Assembly (NCBI RefSeq): GCF_018130505.1
Contig: NZ_JAFCKH010000001.1
Coordinates: forward strand, 186,001-250,000
DNA length: 64,000 bases
DNA from: Bradyrhizobium tropiciagri
Lineage (GTDB): Bacteria; Pseudomonadota; Alphaproteobacteria; Rhizobiales; Xanthobacteraceae
Direction of reading: 5' to 3'
The notes below the pieces were generated by a model. The model was not told where the DNA came from. It did not search any database and saw nothing but the letters and a program-made list of their open reading frames with translations. Positions 57,789 to 64,000 of the stretch are shown here, piece by piece. Position 1 is the first letter of the stretch. Each line of letters begins with the position of its first letter. The translations under genes were made by a program, and so were the position numbers.

Positions 57789-58184
57789 GTGCAGGACGCT
57801 TTATTACAGATCCTCATTGTCGAGGATGATCCTCTTGTTCAGGATATTGTTCGCGACGCCTTAGAAGAGGGCGGCTTTCAAACGCAGATCGTCGCTTCGG
57901 GCGAGGCAGCCATCGCCCTGCTAAACAGTGGTGCAATAAACTACCGAGCGCTTTTGACCGATGTGAACCTGACCGGCACGGTCACGGGATGGGACGTTGC
58001 CAAGCGCGCCAGAGAAATCAATCCAGAAATCCCGATCGTCTATATGACGGGCGATTCGGCTGATGATTGGCCCTCTCACGGAGTGCCGAAGAGCATGCTG
58101 TTGACTAAGCCATTCGCGCCGGCGCAGGCCGTGACGGCAGTTTCTCAGTTGCTCAACCAAGCGCCCGCTCCTCCTCCTGAGTAG
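57789..58184 (+). CDS. Single-domain response regulator (CheY-like receiver)
   Basis: 131 residues from GTG 57789. ILIVEDDPLVQDIVRDALEE holds the acidic pair, ALLTDVNLTG the phospho-acceptor Asp, and YMTGDSADD, LLTKPFAPAQAV the conserved Thr/Ser and Lys. No output domain. It may work with the hybrid kinase at 59912 or another kinase; not shown by context. Confidence 0.85.
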   Translation: MQDALLQILIVEDDPLVQDIVRDALEEGGFQTQIVASGEAAIALLNSGAINYRALLTDVNLTGTVTGWDVAKRAREINPEIPIVYMTGDSADDWPSHGVPKSMLLTKPFAPAQAVTAVSQLLNQAPAPPPE

Positions 58185-58322
58185 GCAGTGGCGGCTTGCT
58201 CTTTTCAGGGGCATTTCGTTCCATCCCTACAGAAAAATTTCACGCTTCCGTTTTTAACCCATGTGCATGATGGCTTCCGTTTCCACGGTTCTGATCTTCG
58301 CAAATCGGATGCGAGATTTGCC

Positions 58323-58561
58323 ATGGAAAAGAAACGACGCAATCGCGCTAAACAGACCACCTCACTGACATTTCGGCTCCGTCAATTAGCGGACACAGCG
58401 AGTAAGAAAGCAAATGCGCTACCGCTGGGACGGGAGCAGAGCGATTGCTCAAGAAGGCCCGAGAGGCACAGCGAGCACTGGAGGTCGAGGCATTCCTCAA
58501 GACTCCTCAGCTCGGCCGCCGGCCGCTTGCCGCCCTTACCGCCCTTCACGCGGCGCAGTGA
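58323..58561 (+). pseudogene. Small host gene broken by a one-base deletion
   Basis: ATG 58323 starts MEKKRRNRAKQTTSLTFRLR; at about 58436 the reading changes. The next frame gives AERLLKKAREAQRALEVEAF, LKTPQ, a natural continuation. Inserting one G (GAGGCAGAG in place of GAGCAGAG) restores the gene. Similar short proteins (charged helix, EAFLxxPxL ending) are common in Bradyrhizobium. Beyond 58508 the bases match another locus (see 58509), so the 3' end may be replaced. Confidence 0.65.
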
Positions 58562-58596
58562 CCGCCGGCGAGGTCGTGCACGCAGGTCGTGGCGGA
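58509..58596. repeat. Degraded copy of part of the 56803 gene
   Basis: About 86 bases align with 56846-56931; the first 23 (AGCTCGGCCGCCGGCCGCTT plus GCC) are identical and the rest is similar, including GAGGTCGTG...GCAGGT. It abuts the small pseudogene and marks a rearrangement junction. Confidence 0.7.
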
Positions 58597-58928
58597 CGAG
58601 CGGCGCGACTGACGTTCGCCGCGCCGGCCTCGCAACTCACTTCTTCTCCGACGCAAATCCCGTCAACCCTAGCCCCAACGTCGGGGCCGTCTGCGCATAG
58701 GAACGTGCGCGGCGGTCATTTGGTGACTGACTGCGCCCGGCGAAGGCCTGGGTGCTTAGCTCGGATGCGGACAGTTGAGCGACCGGCATGGCGACGGTCT
58801 TGGTTGTCCTCGATTCGGGAACAGGCACGACGTCACGGTCAGCGCCAGCGAAACCAGCGCCGCCACCGACACGCATGCGCCCGGCGCGTGAAGGCGCGCC
58901 GGGCTTCATGAGCACGCGTGATCACGTT
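58562..58928. other. Stretch with doubtful small frames
   Basis: On the reverse strand a 92-codon frame (58637-58915) contains VPVPESRTTKTVAMPVAQLS, and in another frame just upstream VAALVSLALTVTSC looks like a lipoprotein signal. Together they could be one small secreted protein broken by a frameshift; evidence is thin. A 20-base segment (GGGGCCGTCTGCGCATAGGA) resembles one near 55468. Confidence 0.3.
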
Positions 58929-59285
58929 TTACCAATAGGGCGTGGCTTGGTAGTAGTCATGGACGCGCCGGTCGTTCTCGCGATTCCAACTCCAGTCATT
59001 GTCGGTCGTGTAGCGCGGCGCTTTGTCCAACTGGTCCTTGGTGATGTTGGTGCGGTAACCGCCAAGATTGGTATCATAGGTTAAGCTTGACCACGGAGTC
59101 GGATAGTGATCATCGCCGATGCCGAGGAAGCCGCCATAGCCGAGGACAGCGTAGGCGACCTTGCCCGAAACCTTGTCAATCATGACGCGCTCGACGCTGC
59201 CGATTTTTTGCTGGTCGGCTCCATAAACGGCGGTGCCCTCGACCTTGTCACTGCCGATAAGAGTTCCTGTCTCTCGTTCTGCCAT
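58929..59285 (-). CDS. PRC-barrel domain protein
   Basis: 118 residues from ATG 59285, preceded by AGGAGGGAG. GTLIGSDKVEGTAVYGADQQ, KIGSVERVMIDKVSGKVAYA and GYGGFLGIGDDHYPTPWSSL form the PRC-barrel beta core; the C-terminal part is charged and aromatic. In rhizobia such proteins are often induced under stress. No signal peptide. Confidence 0.88.
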   Translation of the reverse strand: MAERETGTLIGSDKVEGTAVYGADQQKIGSVERVMIDKVSGKVAYAVLGYGGFLGIGDDHYPTPWSSLTYDTNLGGYRTNITKDQLDKAPRYTTDNDWSWNRENDRRVHDYYQATPYW

Positions 59286-59911
59286 TACTCCCTCCTGGGG
59301 TTGCATGATTAGAACGTCAAACGCGGGCTTAACGAGCTCGTTCCTAGCGCCGGAAAGATAGCGAACATATCGACCAGGTATCGAGCACCTGCCGGCTTGC
59401 TGTCGATTAGTCTCACCTGTTGCACAGCCTCAGCGCGCTATCACGTCGCTGCGGATGACCCCGGCCTGGTGCGCGATGTCGTGCGGAATCTCGATCGGCA
59501 AAAGCCCGGCACAGCCTCACTGGCGTTTTTCGACGCTGCTTGCGGAGCGGCACGTGAAGCGCGCGCCGACGCCCACGGAGCGTGCGGCCGCAGCGGCAAC
59601 AATAGATTGGGATAGGACCGTTGCAACGCCCGCCTCTGGCCCGTCACGCTGGGCAAGCGCCCGGAATGACCGGCTGTCGCGCTCCTGTTGGGGTGCTCGA
59701 ACGCTATGGGATTGACGCCGAGACCGGCATGAAAATCAAGAAGGCGGGCTAGGGCGTGTACTCAGAAATGGAGCCCCGCGCAGGACATGACCCGGGCCAG
59801 CTTCAGCGCGGAATTTCAACCAGCATGTGGCGTGATTGATAGCCGATGGGAAGCCAAGTTCGGCGCTTATGCACAACGCCACTCCCGACCACTTCACCAA
59901 TCGTGTTCACG
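59286..59911. other. Stretch without a supported gene
   Basis: Short frames only. On the + strand one ends with VGVLERYGIDAETGMKIKKA before TAG at about 59750, which looks like the tail of a real small protein, but its upstream part is not continuous in any frame; probably a decayed gene. Confidence 0.35.
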
Positions 59912-62278
59912 TCAGCGACGCTTCTTCATCGCGTGTTCTAAACCTTGGCGAAGAGACTCCGGGGTATAAGGCTTCGCGATGAATACCGCGCCCAATCGCG
60001 CGGCTTCAGATTTCACTCCGCTGTCACCTGTCGCGAGAACCAAGCGGAGATCGAGCTGGCGGGCGTGCACGTCCCTTGCAAGTTGCAGACCGGAAACGCC
60101 GGGAAGGCCGACATCCGTAAGCAGGATGTCCACCGGATGCGTATCGATGATCTTAAGAGCCTCTTGGGCCGTGCTGGCCTCTTTTACCTTGCATCCGATA
60201 TCGCTCAGCATCTCCGTCGTCGTAAGGCGGATGAGGACATCGTCTTCGACGAGCAACACAGTCGCGTCCTTGAAGGTCTTTTCGTTCACCGCGTGCTGCG
60301 ATCCCTGAGCGGCGCGCCGTTGAGCCTGATTAGCCAACACGTGTCTGATTTTTCGCGCGAGGGCCTCACGCGTGTAAGGCTTGGCCAGAAGCTCCACCCC
60401 GGGATCGAGCCGTCCGCCGTGCACGATGGCGTTCTGAGTATAGCCGGATGTAAAAAGTACGGCGATGTTGGGTAACCGTTCCTTAGCTTTTCTCGCCAAG
60501 TCCGGGCTGCGCAGCGTGCCAGGCATCATGACGTCGGTGAAGATGAGATCTATCGGGATGCCGCTGTCGACGACGACGAGTGCGCTCGCCGCATCTCGCG
60601 CTTTGACCACGCGGTAGCCAAGCTCGGTGAGCATCGACACCGCAACCTCGCGAACTTCATCGTCATCCTCGACCACGAGGACGGTTTCCGCTCCGCCTTG
60701 AACCTCGCGAGTCGGAGCCCCGACCAGAGTGTCCTCGCTCGCAACCTCGCGCGGGAAGTACAGTTTTACCGTGGTTCCGGCGCCTACCTCGCTGTAGATT
60801 TTGACGTGTCCACCGGACTGCTTGAGAAAGCCGTAAACCATAGCCAGGCCGAGGCCCGTGCCCTTGTCCTCCGCCTTGGTTGTGAAGAATGGCTCATAGA
60901 CCCGATCTAGAATTTCCGGCGGAATCCCGGTGCCCGTATCGGTCACCGCGATCATCACGTATTGTCCCGCAGACAATTCATGATGCTGTCGGACGTATTC
61001 GTCGTCGAGGAAAGCGTTGCTTGCCTCAATCGTCAGCCGGCCTTCGCCGTTCATGGCGTCGCGGGCATTGATGGCAAGGTTCAAGACCGCATTTTCCAAT
61101 TGATCTGGGTCAACGAGGCTATTCCACAGGCCACCCGCGACTACCGTCTCGACTTCGATCTCCCCACCGAGTGCGCGACGAAGCATCTCGTCCATGTTCT
61201 TGATGAGACGGCCGGCGTTCACCACTCGTGGCTCCAGCGGCTGTCGCCGCGCGAAGGCAAGCAATTGAGAGGCAAGTTTCGAACCGCGCGCGACGCCTCC
61301 GAGAGCGTTTTGAACCCGCATCTCGGCCCGGACGTTGCCGGCGATATCCTTGCTCAGCAATTGCAAGTTTCCGCTGATGACCTGAAGCAAATTGTTGAAG
61401 TCGTGAGCAACACCGCCGGTAAGTTGTCCGATCGCTTCCAGTTTCTGCGAACGGATCATGGTTGCCTGTGCGGCCTGGAGCGCTGCTTCCGCCTCGCGGC
61501 GTTCGCTGATATCCCGCGTTACCTTGGCGAAGCCGACAAGCTCGCCGGCGTCATCCCGGATGGCGTCGATTACGACGTGTGCCCAGAATGTACTGCCGTC
61601 CTTTCGGACCCGTTGACCTTCGTGCTCCCACCGCCCGTTTCGGCTTGCGGTCTCTAGACCGATACGCGGAAGCCCGGCGGCGCGGTCGGCTTCCGTGTAG
61701 AAGCTGGAGAAGTGCCGTCCAATGATCTCTGCAGGGGCATAGCCCTTGATGCGCTGCGCACCGGGGTTCCAACTCGCCACGTGGCCGCCGGCATCCAGCA
61801 TGTAAATGGCGTAATCGGAAACGCTTTGAACCAGCAATCGAAACTGTTCTTCGCTTTTGAGCAGCTTTTCCTCGGCGGCCCGTCGCTCCGTCAAGTCGCG
61901 GGTGATTTTGGCGAAGCCGACAAGGTCCCCTTGAGGCGAACGGATCGCGTCTATGACAACATGGGCCCAAAATTGCGTGCCATCCTTGCGGACGCGCCAG
62001 CCTTCGCGCTCAAATCGGCCGATGCGCTCGGCCTCCGCCAGCGCCAGCGCAGGGACATTCTTCGACCGGTCCGTGTCGGTGTAAAAGGTCGAGAAATGCC
62101 GACCAATAATTTCATCGGCTTCATAGCCCTTGAAGCGCCTAGCGCCGGGATTCCAACTGCTCACGCGACCCTCGCGATCCAACATGTAAATCGCGTAATC
62201 AGTGATCGCCTCGACGAGAAGACGGTACCGGTCGTCGGTAGTTGCGGCTTCGATGCGGTTCGGGGTTTCCATATGCAT
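59912..62278 (-). CDS. Hybrid sensor histidine kinase, PAS-PAS-HisKA-HATPase-REC-REC
   Basis: 788 residues from ATG 62278 (a second in-frame ATG is two codons on); an open frame to 62596 upstream lacks similarity. Two nearly identical PAS domains (about 15-130 and 145-260, both with SWNPGA and RKDGTQFW-like strands), H-box GQLTGGVAHDFNNLL with His292, ATP-binding GTGIPPE and GTGLGLAMVYG, receiver 1 with FTDVMMPG, receiver 2 with LLTDVGLPG. No membrane helix: a cytoplasmic sensor, perhaps of redox or light through PAS. Two receivers suggest a phosphorelay. Confidence 0.9.
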   Translation of the reverse strand: MHMETPNRIEAATTDDRYRLLVEAITDYAIYMLDREGRVSSWNPGARRFKGYEADEIIGRHFSTFYTDTDRSKNVPALALAEAERIGRFEREGWRVRKDGTQFWAHVVIDAIRSPQGDLVGFAKITRDLTERRAAEEKLLKSEEQFRLLVQSVSDYAIYMLDAGGHVASWNPGAQRIKGYAPAEIIGRHFSSFYTEADRAAGLPRIGLETASRNGRWEHEGQRVRKDGSTFWAHVVIDAIRDDAGELVGFAKVTRDISERREAEAALQAAQATMIRSQKLEAIGQLTGGVAHDFNNLLQVISGNLQLLSKDIAGNVRAEMRVQNALGGVARGSKLASQLLAFARRQPLEPRVVNAGRLIKNMDEMLRRALGGEIEVETVVAGGLWNSLVDPDQLENAVLNLAINARDAMNGEGRLTIEASNAFLDDEYVRQHHELSAGQYVMIAVTDTGTGIPPEILDRVYEPFFTTKAEDKGTGLGLAMVYGFLKQSGGHVKIYSEVGAGTTVKLYFPREVASEDTLVGAPTREVQGGAETVLVVEDDDEVREVAVSMLTELGYRVVKARDAASALVVVDSGIPIDLIFTDVMMPGTLRSPDLARKAKERLPNIAVLFTSGYTQNAIVHGGRLDPGVELLAKPYTREALARKIRHVLANQAQRRAAQGSQHAVNEKTFKDATVLLVEDDVLIRLTTTEMLSDIGCKVKEASTAQEALKIIDTHPVDILLTDVGLPGVSGLQLARDVHARQLDLRLVLATGDSGVKSEAARLGAVFIAKPYTPESLRQGLEHAMKKRR

Positions 62279-62281
62279 CCT

Positions 62282-62305
62282 GTCCCAGCCCCAGTGGGTT
62301 GGGAC
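62282..62305 (-). promoter_or_regulatory. Hairpin overlapping the ribosome site of the kinase gene
   Basis: GTCCCAACCC-ACTG-GGGCTGGGAC (reverse strand) forms a 10-bp stem with one wobble and a 4-base loop, ending 3 bases before the start codon. The 3' arm contains the purine-rich GGGAC that would serve as Shine-Dalgarno, so it could restrain translation. Confidence 0.45.
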
Positions 62306-62481
62306 ACCGTCTGGGAAACACCGCTCAATCGCTTCGGTTCCAAATATCGGGGCACGACTAATTGCGAAGGAACCACATTTTGCGCTGAGCTTGGGCTGCG
62401 AAGGTGCCGCCCAACATGGCGGTCTCCGCAAAAGAAACGGCTCTAGCACCTCTGGGGGCCAAGAGGCCGGTGCTAGAGCCG

Positions 62482-62777
62482 CTACCCGATCCGCCGATTC
62501 TCGAGATTGAGGCCAGTCGTCGTAATGTTCTCGCCGAGTTCGCCTGTTTGGACATTGTAGCTGCGACGCGCAGCGCGTTGAGCCTCTCGTTCGCAATAAG
62601 GTGGACCTGACGGAGATTGGGGGATCGAGGAAAGCGCCGCGCCAAGTGCCGATGCTTGACGAATAGACCGTAGTGCGCGTCGCCCTCGATGCCTTGACCG
62701 GCGACGAGCGTCACCGACGGCTGGGTTACTTTGCTGAATCGATGCTTGCCGTCGATCGAGACGGCAACACTATTCCC
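62482..62777 (-). pseudogene. MOSC-domain protein remnant
   Basis: Reading leftward from about 62777: VAVSIDGKHRFSKVTQPSVT, LVAGQGIEGDAHYG and LRQVHLIANERLNAL are the N half of a MOSC protein. Near 62555-62570 the frame changes and QTGELGENITTTGLNLENRR continues in the next frame, then a stop at 62482-62484. The usual C-terminal half is missing. MOSC proteins handle molybdenum cofactor sulfur; this copy is dead. Confidence 0.7.
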
Positions 62778-62796
62778 TCGAGCATCATGTCTACCG

Positions 62797-62951
62797 TCAT
62801 GTGGCGTATGCCCCAAAACGACGCTCGCGCTTGATTTCGGCGAGAAACATCGCGTTTGACTTCTTCAGGCGCGAAGCGGCGGCCGTCGCCGCTCCATGCC
62901 AGACGCTGCGCCGGTCACGATGATTACTTCGCCGCCGTATCTGTCAGCCAA
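62797..62951 (-). pseudogene. Short-chain dehydrogenase N-terminal remnant
   Basis: A TTG at 62951 follows a good AAGGAG and reads LADRYGGEVIIVTGAASGME, the start of a short-chain dehydrogenase cofactor site (TGxxxGxG). It then shifts frame; ATAAASRLKKSNAMFLAEIK follows in another frame to a stop at 62797. Only the first strand-helix unit of the family is left. Adjacent to the MOSC remnant. Confidence 0.55.
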
Positions 62952-62974
62952 GTGTATCTCCTTCTCGGTCGCGC

Positions 62975-63160
62975 TCAGTCGTCGCGGTTCAAGTCGTCGC
63001 CGTCGTCGAGGCCGAGGGTGCCGCCTTCGCCATGGACGAGGTCGCGATCCTTGTCTTCGCTCTTGTCGGCATCTTTCACGACGGCCGAGCGCATGTCGCG
63101 TTCAGTATCCTTCGGTGGCTTCGGCGGGTGCAATCTCGGCCTGCTTGATTTCAGCGACAT
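62975..63160 (-). CDS. Small acidic hypothetical protein
   Basis: 61 residues with GGAGA 6 bases before ATG 63160. SLKSSRPRLHPPKPPKDTER, then SAVVKDADKSEDKDRDLVHG and an Asp-rich end. Likely intrinsically disordered. Similar short proteins occur in Bradyrhizobium genomes as far as I recall. Confidence 0.65.
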   Translation of the reverse strand: MSLKSSRPRLHPPKPPKDTERDMRSAVVKDADKSEDKDRDLVHGEGGTLGLDDGDDLNRDD

Positions 63161-63192
63161 CCAAGTCTCCTTCTCGTGGCGCTCGATGGCAG

Positions 63193-63597
63193 CTAGGCGA
63201 CCCTAGTTGGCCTCGGTGAGTGGGTCGTCTTGGGATGACGGTCGTGCAAAAACTCGGCAAGATCGTTCGCGATTACGCCGTCGTCCACCGCGGCGGCAAA
63301 CAAGTGCTCCTGCGCGTCGCGCGGAAGATCTGCCCACGTCTTCAAGGCGGCGCGCCCGAGCAGGTTGGCAAACTTGACCTCGTCGCCATGGGAAAGGTCC
63401 GAAGCAGCGAGGGTAGGCGGGGCCATCGCTCTGCGACGCCGTCGGCTCCCGGCCGTTTGCGGAGCCGATTTGGCCGCAGGAGCTGCCGATGTGCCGGCGC
63501 CAACTTGGCGCGCTCCCTCGTCCGCCAGTTTACCGTCCCCCACTATCTCGCCAACGAGCCGTTTGGCCGTTCCCGCCACCAAATCCTTCATGCTCAT
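63193..63597 (-). CDS. CsbD-like stress protein with C-terminal extension
   Basis: 134 residues. The N-terminal 35 residues (KDLVAGTAKRLVGEIVGDGK, LADEGARQV) fit the CsbD-like pattern; then an Ala/Arg-rich linker and a helical C-terminal part (VKFANLLGRAALKTWADLPR). CsbD-like proteins are usually about 60-70 residues and stress-induced; the extension is uncommon. Confidence 0.6.
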   Translation of the reverse strand: MSMKDLVAGTAKRLVGEIVGDGKLADEGARQVGAGTSAAPAAKSAPQTAGSRRRRRAMAPPTLAASDLSHGDEVKFANLLGRAALKTWADLPRDAQEHLFAAAVDDGVIANDLAEFLHDRHPKTTHSPRPTRVA

Positions 63598-63617
63598 CTT
63601 GCGCCTCCTCAGAATCT

Positions 63618-63746
63618 TTAGCGCGGTCCCTTCGTACTCGGTTGCGAACCGTCCGAACGCTTCTGCCAGCCACCGAGGCGACTGCGACGAGACGCGGCCG
63701 CTGCCGCCGCGCCCTTTAGCGCTCCGCGCCCCATCTGGTCCGCCAT
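63618..63746 (-). CDS. Possible small basic protein
   Basis: 42 residues from ATG 63746 with GAGAGAG upstream: ADQMGRGALKGAAAAAASRR and a basic polar tail. It lies 20 bases before the CsbD-like gene on the same strand. Composition alone does not prove coding. Confidence 0.3.
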   Translation of the reverse strand: MADQMGRGALKGAAAAAASRRSRLGGWQKRSDGSQPSTKGPR

Positions 63747-64000
63747 TCTTGCTCTCTCGATAAAGAGTTGGAAACCAATCGGCGGCGGACCCGTTCCTAG
63801 CGGCTGAGCAGTGGACCGTCCTTCAGGGCAATCTGAACAGGTGGTTTGCGTCCACTCCGTGTGGGCTCGTGGAAGCGCATCTGAAGTCTCCGGTGACGTC
63901 CTGGCGCGCCTTCCAAAGCAAGATGTCTGTAATTGCGTGGCCCCACACGGAACCCTTGAGCACTGGAAGGGCTTCTTCCCGGATGGATGCCGAAGCAAAG
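63747..64000. other. Window end, no gene recognised
   Basis: No frame with coding character on either strand; the small reverse frame upstream of 63746 has no similarity or ribosome site. Confidence 0.4.

Noticed and set aside
58788-59084. Plus frame opposite the PRC-barrel gene
   Set aside because: Hydrophobic-looking, but it is the complement of a clear PRC-barrel protein with a good ribosome site.
62856-63219. Plus frames near 63 kb
   Set aside because: Complement of the short acidic protein and of the dehydrogenase remnant; Ser/Arg-rich.
1-64000. CRISPR arrays, tRNA or rRNA genes, insertion sequences
   Set aside because: No regularly spaced repeats, cloverleaf-like segments or transposase motifs recognised by eye; a tRNAscan or IS search would be needed to be certain.

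Overview
The window looks like a chromosome segment of an alphaproteobacterium of the Bradyrhizobium type. This is inferred from the GC-rich coding, the aerobic (cob-type) cobalamin genes and the style of the small host proteins; no rRNA or tRNA is present to confirm it. Three regions can be seen: a vitamin B12 cluster (1-15453), a P22-like prophage (about 16448-53199) and an accessory host region (about 53.3-64 kb).

Cobalamin region. A divergent pair of transcription units is arranged around one cobalamin riboswitch (1423-1620, + strand). Leftward run cobO and a truncated cobQ. Rightward, under the riboswitch, run a DUF1636 gene, cobW, cobN, cobG, cobH, cobI, cobJ, cobL, cobE, cobM, cobB, cobA and cobF, mostly overlapping by 1-4 bases. 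cobK is embedded on the opposite strand between cobJ and cobL and shares a CATG start site with cobL. Together these cover uroporphyrinogen III to adenosylated hydrogenobyrinate/cobyrinate intermediates, with CobN as the large cobaltochelatase subunit. The small subunits CobS and CobT are not in the window.

Prophage region. It starts with a leftward tyrosine integrase and a HTH/excisionase-like gene, then a leftward early operon: a cytosine methyltransferase, a deaminase-like protein, small unknowns, HNH, NinB and a probable annealing protein. A lambda-like immunity region follows, with an S24 repressor and repeated operators GTCGGA-N4-TCCGAC. One operator exactly fills the -35/-10 spacer of the leftward promoter. 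A secreted Rap1a/Tai-like protein is co-transcribed with the repressor. Rightward are replication and antitermination genes (GapR-like, winged-helix replication protein, NusG-like), then small and large terminase, portal, scaffold, capsid, gp10-like stabilisation protein, internal virion proteins, tail fibres, tailspike and a lysis module.

The most unusual element is in the large terminase gene. It carries a 266-residue intein whose middle region encodes, in a different reading frame, an endonuclease VII-type HNH protein. The intein frame stays open throughout, so about 0.4 kb is open in two frames. Two other HNH/AP2 endonuclease genes lie among the virion genes; one is frameshifted. A broken copy of the lysozyme 5' end, with its terminator, lies just outside the integrase and points to an earlier related prophage at this site.

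Right host region. It holds a DUF2939 protein, dispersed intergenic hairpin repeats, a three-gene zinc-ribbon operon, a single-domain response regulator, a PRC-barrel protein, a PAS-PAS hybrid histidine kinase with two receiver domains, a CsbD-like protein, and decayed MOSC and short-chain dehydrogenase genes. I saw no CRISPR array, tRNA, rRNA or insertion sequence, and could not identify att core sequences.
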